Positions 55,889 to 64,000 of a stretch of 64,000 bases of DNA are shown here, one piece after another. The notes beneath the pieces are model-generated. The model saw nothing but the letters and a program-made list of their open reading frames with translations, searched no databases and was not told the origin of the DNA. Every line of letters begins with the position of its first letter. Position 1 is the first letter of the stretch. Origin of the DNA: Stentor roeselii (Eukaryota > Ciliophora > Heterotrichea > Heterotrichida > Stentoridae); contig RSEH01000113.1 in assembly GCA_006503475.1 (NCBI GenBank), positions 1-64,000 of the forward strand. Reading direction: 5' to 3'. Made by a program: the position numbers and the translations under genes.

Positions 55889-57795
55889 TTCTCAATGTCG
55901 TTCAAGTCAAATGACTGGATTTTGAATTCTTCAAAGACTTTAGGGTTTCTTTTTAAGTTGCGTTTTTTGTAGTTACTCACACTGAGCTCAATACTGTGAT
56001 TCAACTCACTGATATCGAGTTCATCTTGCTCCTTAGCAAGTGTATAAGGCAGGTCTTGTATAGTCCTCGAAGTGACTGTTTTTCTCGGAATCAAGCTTTT
56101 GTAGACTCTCAGAAGGTTTGCCTTTTGATTCAAGTCCTGTTGCAAGCATTGATTTTTTATTTCTAGTTCATTGCAAGATTTTTTCATTGAAAAAATCTCA
56201 GTTTTGAGTGACTGGGCAGATTCTTCTTTTTCTTTAATGATTTCCTCAAGTTTCGCTACTTTTTCTTGAAGATGCTGAAAGTTGACGTCATGTGAAGACT
56301 GACTTGAAACTTCTGAAGATACTTTAGACTGACTCTTTGGAGTGAAGTCAACTTCCATTCTTTCAAAGGACTGGAAGAAAAAGTTGGTGTTTTTAAGTCT
56401 TTTATTTTCAGTCATTAAAAACTCAGCGATTTTGTTGATTTTCACGATTTCTTCTTTCAACTGTTCGATTTTTTGGTCTTTTTTTAAACTAAATGGAAAA
56501 GTGTTCTGAAAGTCAAGGTTTTCACTTTGACATCGACTCATGTTGAGTTCTTTTTTAAGTTCCTCAATTTCTTCATCTTTTTCTTTGCTTTCATTGAAAA
56601 GAGCCTGTTTTTCCATCAAAAGCTTTTCAAACCTTTCAGCGAGTTCAGTGAAATTTTCCCTTAACCGTTCACATTCACAGCTTTTAATAACTCTCTGACA
56701 ATAAAACCCTTCATTCTCTTCTTTTTCCTTGACTCCACTTTGAATACTTTCCAACTCCTTCTTAAGTTTCAAGATTTCCTCATCCTTTTCCCTAATTTGT
56801 CGAAAAAACAGTTCTTCACTAATCAAAAAGTTCTTATTTGTTAAAACCTGACTGACAGGCCTTATTTTTATTTCTTTCGCTTCTTGAGCGAAGTTCAAAG
56901 TCGACTTGGTCTCCGAGAACTGTTTCTTAGAAGCGACCATACAACAGATGATGACAGCAAAAGAACTTCCATTTAAAGAGTTCTCCAAAATACGAGTGAG
57001 AGCAGAATCCCGAAAAGACGGGCGGCAGTTTCCTTCTTTCAAATTAGAAACAATTCTTTTCAAAGTAAGCAAGCTCTGGTTGATATTCTTACATTCATTT
57101 TGAGTATTTTTATCAGAAGACTCAAGTCCTTCACTTCCTGCCAAATCCACCAGGTTTAATTCAGGCTGAAAAAAAAGTCCCTTTAAGTTGATTTCTAGTT
57201 CAAGTCGAAAAATCGAATGTGACCGAGAACTTGCTTTATTTGTCCCGTTGTCAGCAATGCTGCGGGCCTGGTTGCCTTTAGTGTAGAATGCGATGGCTTC
57301 TTCAGCTGATTTGACTGAGCATTTTCCTAAGTTCTGGATTTGTAGCTTGCCTGATGATTTCAGCAGCTTAAGGTCGTCGCTGTCTTGGTCCTTGTGCAGG
57401 TCTCTGGGTTTTTCGTTGTATATCTCGATTTGACTCAGTTTTACGGAGAAGTCGTTTCCGGTTAATTCGCTGAAGAGTTTTTTTATTAGAAGATGAGTTA
57501 TTCCAGGCTCTTTATCATTTCCTTGCATTGTGAATGTCTTTCCTGATGAAGTTTGACCGTATGTGAAAATTGTCAGGTTTTTACCTGAGAGGAAGTCTTT
57601 TAAATGAGGTGAAATTGAGGATGAAAAGATTTCATCGTTTGTGTGGTGAGAGGAATAGACTTCGTCAAATGTGAAGACTGAGGTGTTGTTGGTTATCACT
57701 TGCTTGTTTGTTAGGTCGATTTTTAGAAGAGAGTCTGGGCAGCAGTCTTCTTTTGAGATTGGTTTGAACCGCGCTGTGATTTGGATATTTTCCAT
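55885..57795 (-). CDS. Kinesin motor protein, kinesin-7 (CENP-E)-like
   Basis: 636 aa, TAA stop. N-terminal motor about 1-320: TYGQTSSGKTFTM with the P-loop at 80-87, SSRSHSIF (switch I), DLAGSE (switch II), and the terminal LNFAQEAKEI that starts the neck. The rest (about 330-600) is coiled coil. Compact N-terminal motor and the LNFA-x-x-A-K-x-I neck entry are typical of kinesin-7, but close homologues of other N-kinesins cannot be excluded. It should move toward microtubule plus ends. The start codon is 5 nt from a small divergent ORF. Confidence 0.92.
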   Translation of the reverse strand: MENIQITARFKPISKEDCCPDSLLKIDLTNKQVITNNTSVFTFDEVYSSHHTNDEIFSSSISPHLKDFLSGKNLTIFTYGQTSSGKTFTMQGNDKEPGITHLLIKKLFSELTGNDFSVKLSQIEIYNEKPRDLHKDQDSDDLKLLKSSGKLQIQNLGKCSVKSAEEAIAFYTKGNQARSIADNGTNKASSRSHSIFRLELEINLKGLFFQPELNLVDLAGSEGLESSDKNTQNECKNINQSLLTLKRIVSNLKEGNCRPSFRDSALTRILENSLNGSSFAVIICCMVASKKQFSETKSTLNFAQEAKEIKIRPVSQVLTNKNFLISEELFFRQIREKDEEILKLKKELESIQSGVKEKEENEGFYCQRVIKSCECERLRENFTELAERFEKLLMEKQALFNESKEKDEEIEELKKELNMSRCQSENLDFQNTFPFSLKKDQKIEQLKEEIVKINKIAEFLMTENKRLKNTNFFFQSFERMEVDFTPKSQSKVSSEVSSQSSHDVNFQHLQEKVAKLEEIIKEKEESAQSLKTEIFSMKKSCNELEIKNQCLQQDLNQKANLLRVYKSLIPRKTVTSRTIQDLPYTLAKEQDELDISELNHSIELSVSNYKKRNLKRNPKVFEEFKIQSFDLNDIEN

Positions 57796-57800
57796 TATAA
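57796..57800. promoter_or_regulatory. 5-nt divergent intergenic spacer
   Basis: TATAA is all that lies between the kinesin start codon (minus, 57795) and ATG 57801 (plus) if the 43-aa ORF is real; the combined sequence CATTATAAATG reads a start on each strand. Confidence 0.3.
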
Positions 57801-57932
57801 ATGGAAGAAGTGAAGAATATTAGGGAAGAAATTGAGAGGCAGCAGACACCTGGGCATCTCCTATCCTCATCCCTTCAAGAAGTGATCTCACGACTAATCA
57901 AGCACAAGAAAAGGATTAAATTATCTAACTAG
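57801..57932 (+). CDS. Possible 43-aa small protein
   Basis: ATG in the TAAATG context, 43 codons (MEEVKNIREEIERQQTPGHLLSSSLQEVISRLIKHKKRIKLSN), TAG stop. The amino-acid mix is that of a helical soluble peptide, unlike random AT-rich translation (no Phe, no Tyr). Its 3' end overlaps by 8 nt the stop of the convergent 57925-60420 gene, which is usual spacing here. No homologue recognised. It fits perfectly in the gap between kinesin and the zinc protein. Confidence 0.4.
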   Translation: MEEVKNIREEIERQQTPGHLLSSSLQEVISRLIKHKKRIKLSN

Positions 57933-60420
57933 CACTACAAACCCTGCAATTCATCAACATAGAATGATTTTCACAAACCCTATGTCCACATTCTAAAACT
58001 TTCATATATCCCTTAAAAACTTCCGTTTTGCATTCAGCACACATATCGAATAAATGATCATTCACTTCAACTTTTTCTTGTTTCGAAAGATGAATATTAA
58101 ATCTCTCATTCCTTCTCAAATTATAAAACTCATAAGTGCATGATACACAAAAAGAATAATTTTCTTTATCAATATATTTCCCATAAGATCCAATAAAATA
58201 ACTAATATTTCCACAATTATCGCATTCAAATGTTTCATTGAGGATTTGACTAAGATCAAAGTTTTCAGTGCAAGGTAAGCAAGGATAAACCTCACTTCTT
58301 AACTTATCAGCGAAGCATTCTTTACAGTAGTGCAAACAAACATCATAAAATCTTTTCTTTTTATTTTGACAAGAGGTGCACTTGAGCTCTCCATTCGTTT
58401 CAAAGACTGCCCTCAGATTATAAGTCTCCAGATCATTTTTCCGAAGACAAAGCTTTCTCCAAATACTTGCTTCTTCTGCTTTATCAGTAAAAGCGCCACA
58501 AGCAGGACACTGCATGTCGTTGATTCCTTGAGTATTGAAAGCAGCTTGTTTTAAGCAGTTCAAACAAATGATATCAGAACATCTGAGTTCAAATAAGACA
58601 TCCGGGTTATTTTCATTACAGATCTTGCATTTTGATATTAATTTCAAATGATTTAAAACATTTTCTGCCTGATCTGAACCTCTTCTTCCGAGGTCTTTTA
58701 ATTTCTCTTCGAATTCCTGTTGTTTCGCGTTGATATCGTTTACACTGAGGATTTTTTTCAGATTATCAATGATTTTCTGTAGGTTTATTATGATGTCGCC
58801 TTGAGTGAACTTTCGAAAAGTGCTTGGGATCTCGTTTTTGGGAATTGAAAGGCCTAAGGCTTGAGGTTTTTTCCCATCTTGAATGATCGCCGAGCCTGAC
58901 ATCATTTTTCCAATCATCGGAGGTACCGGGTTCATAGGTTTTGAAGATATTTCTACTGGAAGAGATGGTTTGTTTACAGCTTGACCTGGAAAAACTGAAA
59001 GGTTTGGATGATTTGAAGGTGGAGGACCACTTGGAAGTCCTAAAGGACCTTTGGGCCCTCCTAGGTTCGGGAGATTTTGAGGAATCACTTTTTCTGCAGG
59101 TTTTTCAACAACAGGCTGAATTGGAGGGTTTTGCTCTTTTTTAGCTCCTGGAAAGCCGCTTTGATATGTTGGAGGCGGGTTGCTTTGAATAGGTCCTGAA
59201 GAGTTCGGATTTAAAGCTGGCACTAATGGAGACTTGTTCATATTCCCTGGACCACTTGGTAGTCCCGGGCTGTTCATATTGACTAGAGGACTATTTGATT
59301 GAACTGGCGGGTTACTCATATTTCCTGGAGGACCGCTTTGATATCCAATAGGCCCTGTTGGTATATTCGGTCCACCTGAATTCGGTTTTACTTGAGAATT
59401 TCCACCAAGAGGTCCAAAATTCACCTGAGGAAAAGACCCAGTCGCAGGTTTTTCTAAATCTTGTAACTTTTTCGGGTCTTGTTCTTTAAACATCTGATTT
59501 CCTTGAACCCCAGGAGGCCCCTGCCCGATTATCCCTGAACTTTTCATTGGTAAATGTCCACTTCCAATACCCCCTGCTTTTTGAGAGCTTTTCGGTGAAA
59601 TCTGTTCATTAACTTTAACAGGATTTTGTTGTATTAGAGGTGAAGGTATTTCTGGAGGCTTTACATTAGATTGGTTAAGAGAGTTGCCTGGTTTGTTATA
59701 AGTTGATGATGAATGTAAGGGATTCGGGAACGGGCCTGGATTCGGAGGGCCTGGCGGGTTTCTATTTGAAAAACTGGACGAGTTGCTCGGAGGATCAGGT
59801 TTAAATTGATTTGGTAAGCTCGGATTGAAGTTTTTATTTGGGTTGATTATTGGAACATTCGGAGCACTCTGCACTGGAATACCTGGGGGCGCTCTTTGGC
59901 CTCCTTGGCCTGAAAAACCTGCTGGAACTTCTGAAAAGTTTTGAGGTTTTGACTGTGGTTCGATTGTATTTATTTTTGGTTTTTCTCCAGCACCAAATGA
60001 ACCTGGAATGTTTGCACCTTGTGGATTAAGGTTATTGAAACCTTGAGGATTCGATTGATTCATGAATGCAGGAACTGGTTGAAATTGAGGAAGGTTTTGA
60101 GGGATTTTATTTTGATTGCCATTTTGTGGGTTCATAATTCCTCCTCCAATGGATGGAGGTTGATTATATTGTCCAGGTACAAACCTCTGACTACTGAGAT
60201 GTTGTGGGAAAGTCCCTCCATTGTTCTGTAAGTTTCCTGCCGGAGGGAAAGGAGAACTGTTCAGCGCTGGTCCACCAGTATTGTATCCAGTTTGCCCAGC
60301 GAAGTTCGTATGTTGAGGCACTTGGTTTCCTTTCAGAGAGTTCATTCCCTTCTCGGAGCCTAGAGTATCTTTCGTGGAAGGCTTGATTTGATCATTACCC
60401 AGTTCATCATCACTATCCAT
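57925..60420 (-). CDS. Pro/Asn/Gly-rich protein with C-terminal zinc-finger array (831 aa)
   Basis: 831 aa, TAG stop. Residues about 1-540 are low-complexity, rich in Pro, Asn, Gly, Gln and Ser (a prion-like or condensate-type region). Residues about 560-600 are helical. From about 605 there are successive Cys clusters: CKICNENN...CSDIICLNCL...CPAC (RING-like), CTSC...CLHYCKEC, CLPC...CDNC, CVSC, and finally CAEC...CGHRVC...CRVC. The last CGHRVC-x-x-H-x-x-x-x-x-C-x-x-C unit again resembles a RING. A ubiquitin-related or RNA-granule role may be inferred only from layout. Confidence 0.8.
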   Translation of the reverse strand: MDSDDELGNDQIKPSTKDTLGSEKGMNSLKGNQVPQHTNFAGQTGYNTGGPALNSSPFPPAGNLQNNGGTFPQHLSSQRFVPGQYNQPPSIGGGIMNPQNGNQNKIPQNLPQFQPVPAFMNQSNPQGFNNLNPQGANIPGSFGAGEKPKINTIEPQSKPQNFSEVPAGFSGQGGQRAPPGIPVQSAPNVPIINPNKNFNPSLPNQFKPDPPSNSSSFSNRNPPGPPNPGPFPNPLHSSSTYNKPGNSLNQSNVKPPEIPSPLIQQNPVKVNEQISPKSSQKAGGIGSGHLPMKSSGIIGQGPPGVQGNQMFKEQDPKKLQDLEKPATGSFPQVNFGPLGGNSQVKPNSGGPNIPTGPIGYQSGPPGNMSNPPVQSNSPLVNMNSPGLPSGPGNMNKSPLVPALNPNSSGPIQSNPPPTYQSGFPGAKKEQNPPIQPVVEKPAEKVIPQNLPNLGGPKGPLGLPSGPPPSNHPNLSVFPGQAVNKPSLPVEISSKPMNPVPPMIGKMMSGSAIIQDGKKPQALGLSIPKNEIPSTFRKFTQGDIIINLQKIIDNLKKILSVNDINAKQQEFEEKLKDLGRRGSDQAENVLNHLKLISKCKICNENNPDVLFELRCSDIICLNCLKQAAFNTQGINDMQCPACGAFTDKAEEASIWRKLCLRKNDLETYNLRAVFETNGELKCTSCQNKKKRFYDVCLHYCKECFADKLRSEVYPCLPCTENFDLSQILNETFECDNCGNISYFIGSYGKYIDKENYSFCVSCTYEFYNLRRNERFNIHLSKQEKVEVNDHLFDMCAECKTEVFKGYMKVLECGHRVCENHSMLMNCRVCSAS

Positions 60421-60440
60421 TTATAGACTATTTAGTGATA

Positions 60441-62282
60441 ATGGATGAGTGCCTGATCTGGAAACTCACCCAAGAGTATCTTCTTGCTTTTCACGGACTT
60501 GACCTTGAAGTCATCAGGACTTCAGAGGACCCAGGGCGAAAAGCTGTGGTTGTCGAGTAAACTTCATTCAGTGTATCCGAAATGCTTGACTTTTCCGCGG
60601 ATTTTATATCTTTGGTTTACTCTGACCCTTTTGGAATGATTGAAAAACTTCTAAGGTGTTTAAAAGAACTACTTCGGGATGAGGATGTACTGATTGATGT
60701 TCGTTTAGCGAATCCACCTGCACCTTTTATTAAAGTTTCTATTGGACAAATCGGAACTGGTGATTGTGACAAACTCATCAGTATCTCTGGAACTGTCATT
60801 TTATGTGGAAGTGTCAAAAGTTTAGCACTGAGGAAGATGTTCAGGTGTTGTCTCTGCGGAGAAGAGTATCTTTTAGAAGCTGCTATTTCTTTGTTCAATA
60901 GTTTTGATGTTCCTAATGTTTGTGAGAGGACTGGGTGTAAAAGCAATAGTTTTCAGGAAGTTCAGGGAAGTGAAGAATGGGTTGATTATCGAGAAATTAA
61001 GATTTATGATGCTTTTACATGCTCGTTTCGTGGAAGACTACCTGAAAGCTTGTGGGTTATTCTTACTGCTGAACAGGTCGGACTTTGTACACCTGGAGAT
61101 GATGTTTGTATCACTGGAGTCCTTTTGAAAAGATGGATGCCGCTTGTTAAGGATAGGACTTGTGAAGTTCAACTTGCTCTTTATGCTACGGATTTACAGG
61201 TTTATAACTCGAAGTTGCAGAGACCTTGCTTGGAAATTGTGGAAATTGAGAAAAGTGTGGATTTTTCGTTTAGGGCTTTGATTATCAGGTCTTTTGCACC
61301 TTTTATTTATGGGGTTGATTTTATTAAACTTGGGATTTTATTGTGTGTCTTGGGAGGTACTAGGGAGGAAATTGGAAATTTACATATTAGGGGTCATTCC
61401 CACTGTTTATTACTAGGTGAGCCAGGAACAGGAAAATCCGATTTACTACGAGAAGCATGCAAGTTAATAAGCCGAGGTATCTACACAAACGCAATCGGAG
61501 CAAGCAAAGCCGGTTTAACTCTAAGTGCAGTAAAAGAAGGTAACGACTGGATGTTAGAAGCAGGAGCCTTAGTTCTTTCAGACTCAGGCATCTGCGCGCT
61601 AGACGACCTCTCCTTCCTAAACAAAGAAGACCTATCAGAAATATACGAATGCATGGAAAACCAGACAATAAGCGTAGCAAAAGCAGGAATGGTGTGCACA
61701 GTGAACACCCGAACCTCAATCATCGCAGCCTGCCGTCCGAAAAAGAACCGTTTCGACTTCGGGCAAGAACTAAGCGAAAACGCTTCAATGCCTGCACCTC
61801 TTCTCAGCAGGTTCGACTTGATTTTCTTGGTGATTGATTTACCCGACAGTGATTCCGACCGTTTAAAATCAAATTTTATCCTAAGCCGACGAAGTGAAGA
61901 CTCAGGTTACACAATGGGCCAGTTGCAGTACTTGATTGGAAAATCTTCTAAAATCAAGCCGAAGTTTTCAAGAGAAGCTGAAGAGATCATCAACAAGTAC
62001 TTCGAACTGCTCAGGAAAGACTTGAGAAAAGATGTCACAATGAGACAACTGGAAAGTCTTTTAAGACTTGCCCAGGCACATGCAAAGTTATGTCAAAGAG
62101 AAGAAGTGACTATTTTTGACTGTGTTAGTGTTCTCATGGTCTATGAAAGCAGCTACCGTGGAATCGGAATGACTAAACACATTTCTTTCACTGATCAAAC
62201 AGAGTTTCAGAAAGGCTTCGATGAAATCAGTCTCGCCTTAGGTGTTGAGTGTTTTTTAATAGATGATAGCGTGTTTAAATAA
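60441..62282 (+). CDS. MCM9: MCM9-like helicase
   Basis: Two exons (60441-60556, 60572-62282) joined by a 15-nt intron (GTAAACTTCATTCAG) give 608 aa, TAA stop. N-terminal part with a Cys4-type zinc motif (CCLCGEEY...CERTGC), DYREIKIYDAF and RWMPLVKDRTCEVQL (close to MCM9, EIKIQE...RWKP...CEVEI), then the MCM AAA+ core: Walker A GEPGTGKS at about 321-328, LSDSGICALDDLSF (Walker B region, with DD where most MCMs have DE), NTRTSIIAA (sensor 1) and LLSRFDLIF (arginine finger). MCM9 acts with MCM8 in recombination repair. It lacks the long C-terminal extension of animal MCM9. POP1 starts 12 nt after its stop. Confidence 0.88.
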
Positions 62283-62294
62283 TGATTGTAGTTA

Positions 62295-64000
62295 ATGGCC
62301 AGTCGAAAAGCTGCTGCTTTTAAAAGTCGCGCGAAGGAAGAAACTTGTAAGATTCCTGCTTCGGTCTTGTCGGTTCCTCTTCCTCGAAATCTGGACTTGG
62401 CTAGTTTTGTTGATGCCCGGATGACTGAATTGAACCATTTTCTTGATATTCTTGCGGATAAGGCCAAAGGAAGGATGTCGACCAAGCGCAACTTTCAGCT
62501 GCTTCCGAAACATATGAGAAGACGCGCCATGTCTCACAACGCGCATCGAGTCCCTTCACGTGTAAGGACTGCTAATCAAGAAATCGCTTATTTGAAGAAC
62601 CCGTGTCGCAAGTCTCGTCGACATTACGTGAAAATGATGCAAGAATACACGAAGAGAAGTTTGAAGGCCATGTGGCTTGAAACTCATATTTGGCATGCGA
62701 AAAGAATGAAAATGATGGAAAAATGGGGATATAAAATTGGGTTTAAATGTAATGATAAAAGTGTCAGGGCAACTTACAGGTTTTCAAGAGATTCAGCTGT
62801 TATTTATGATCAGTCTTATTTGGTTTTTTTGGTTATTCAGGATGTGGAAAGGTTTTTTAGATGTTTTGATTTGAAAGCTGTGGAAAATTTTAGAAGTGTT
62901 CAAAGACTTGTTCATGTTAAACTTATTGCGAATGTCGAGGTTTATTTTAAAGACTCGTTGCTGGTCGTTTCGATTCATCCTGCAGCTTTTGAAGAGTTTT
63001 CTCAAGTCTTAAATGAACTTCAGATTCCTTATCAGAGCTTCAAAGACCAGGTAACTGTCTTCAAACTTCGAGGCCCTCGAAGTACTGAGTACCTATCCAA
63101 ATCTCTTAACTTCAAAAATGACGAAATCGCGAATTTGATGCGTCAAGTTGGGAAATTTCAAAACTTTCACTTTAAAAACGGGTCAATGATCTGTGTGGAT
63201 GTGATAAAATCTCTTCATTTCTCGAAAAACAACTCGCATGATGACTTGAAAAATTCTGGAGACATGATCCCTGAGCAGCCGAGTATCGATCTTTTGCTTC
63301 AGGTTCAGAATCACAATGGAAAATTTTATGATTCTGCCTTTTGGGACTTTTTAGATCCTGATTTGAATGTCGAGTCAAGAGTTCCTGAAAAAATTACTAC
63401 TAGAAGTGCACGATCAAGGTACCCTGCAAGTCGCAAGACGAAACAAAAATCTTCAGACACAACCGGCGACACTAAAATGAATAAAAATGGAAACCCTTTA
63501 GTCCTTGCAGAAAATAATCTAAAAATCTCAGAAATACCTGAAAATGATGTGGAAATGGCAGATGTAAATAATGAAAAATTCGCAGAAATCACTCAAAATG
63601 ACGTGGAAATGGAAGAAATCACTGAAAATCTGTTAGATGTTAAAAAAATAAATGAAAATCTTTTGAAATCAGGTAGAGTCCTTCTTGTTTATCATCGATC
63701 CAAGCATGGTAGCGGGTGGGACTTGATTTTGAAGTCTGGGTTCAACAACGATATCTGGAGAAGTTTAGTCTATTCAGGGTGTAAAGCTGTTGGTTTGCAA
63801 GAATTCAAATCGATTTCCTTCGAAAGTGGAGACCTCTTCTTCCCAAACGACTTTCCAAGTTCTCAGTCATATGATCACTACTCAAACGAAAAAGCCAAGG
63901 ACCTGATATTAAATTATTTCAAGAAACCCAGTGCAAAACGTATCAATTTCGAAAGAATAAAAAGTCCTTTTCCATTTTACTCTTGTTGGAAACTCGGCAA
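62295..64000 (+). CDS. POP1: POP1, RNase P/MRP protein subunit (5' part; runs off the window)
   Basis: Open from ATG 62295 to the end of the window (568 complete codons), so the 3' end is missing. POP1-specific motifs: RRRAMSHNAHRVPSRVR at about 75-91 and MWLETHIWHAKRMKM at about 132-146 (the POP1 N-terminal signature), then a POPLD-type region near residues 460-520 (LVYHRSKHGSGWDLILKSG, LVYSGCKAVGLQEFKSI, FPNDFPSS). POP1 is the largest core protein of RNase P and RNase MRP, binding their RNA for tRNA 5' processing and rRNA cleavage. No intron with a visible stop occurs in the seen part. Confidence 0.9.
   Translation, partial: MASRKAAAFKSRAKEETCKIPASVLSVPLPRNLDLASFVDARMTELNHFLDILADKAKGRMSTKRNFQLLPKHMRRRAMSHNAHRVPSRVRTANQEIAYLKNPCRKSRRHYVKMMQEYTKRSLKAMWLETHIWHAKRMKMMEKWGYKIGFKCNDKSVRATYRFSRDSAVIYDQSYLVFLVIQDVERFFRCFDLKAVENFRSVQRLVHVKLIANVEVYFKDSLLVVSIHPAAFEEFSQVLNELQIPYQSFKDQVTVFKLRGPRSTEYLSKSLNFKNDEIANLMRQVGKFQNFHFKNGSMICVDVIKSLHFSKNNSHDDLKNSGDMIPEQPSIDLLLQVQNHNGKFYDSAFWDFLDPDLNVESRVPEKITTRSARSRYPASRKTKQKSSDTTGDTKMNKNGNPLVLAENNLKISEIPENDVEMADVNNEKFAEITQNDVEMEEITENLLDVKKINENLLKSGRVLLVYHRSKHGSGWDLILKSGFNNDIWRSLVYSGCKAVGLQEFKSISFESGDLFFPNDFPSSQSYDHYSNEKAKDLILNYFKKPSAKRINFERIKSPFPFYSCWKLG

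Overview
This window reads as nuclear DNA of a ciliate, most likely a heterotrich close to Stentor. The reasons are: (1) it is AT-rich and very gene-dense, with about 55 protein genes in 64 kb and many neighbours only 0-20 nt apart; (2) all three standard stops act as stops and TGG encodes Trp, so the code is standard, but intact genes end almost only in TAA or TAG; (3) gene models become whole only after removing minute introns of 15 nt (11 cases) or 14 nt (4 cases), GTA...TAG-type, with no ordinary-sized intron except one possible 44-nt case; (4) gene content is eukaryotic and ciliary (CDPK, kinesin, SHIPPO-repeat protein, outer-dynein-arm-docking-like coiled coil, GSK3-like kinase). The genus is an inference; no rRNA is present to confirm it. 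I saw no tRNA, rRNA, CRISPR array, virus-like element or intact transposon.

Layout. 1-4200: AT-rich, mostly non-coding, with one unknown acidic protein. 4200-10050: an F-box/FBA protein, several lineage-specific proteins and an unusual B-box gene. 10050-20750: coiled-coil and TPR proteins, a TBC-EF-hand protein that lost its GAP catalytic residues, a C2-like/coiled-coil protein, Cdh1/Fizzy-related APC/C activator, a tandem pair of secreted ML-like proteins, a theta-like GST and a MARCH-type RING ligase. 21000-34200: CDPK, a decayed RING gene, ELMO-domain protein, Oxa1/COX18-like insertase, G-patch protein, TPR protein, GSK3-like kinase, LTO1-like protein, TBC-rhodanese (TBC1D23-like) protein and ankyrin protein. 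34800-45160: R2R3 Myb, exosome RRP41, docking-complex-like coiled coil, two four-TM proteins, zinc-knuckle protein, CDK5RAP3, lysine-ketoglutarate reductase and a small EF-hand protein. 45400-57900: second F-box/FBA protein, mitochondrial membrane protein, SHIPPO protein, flavin monooxygenase, acylated glutaredoxin-like protein, PX protein, HMG-like protein, zinc-finger protein, KE-rich protein, kinesin-7-like motor. 57900-64000: proline/asparagine-rich zinc protein, MCM9 and the 5' part of POP1.

The genes form no pathway cluster; the arrangement is that of a compact housekeeping chromosome. The points most worth following are the candidate 14-nt introns (below the 15-nt introns known for Stentor-type ciliates), the near-absence of TGA as a stop, divergent start codons separated by as little as 5 nt, convergent genes whose stop codons overlap in palindromic TTAATTA sequence, and sharp base-skew flips inside single genes.
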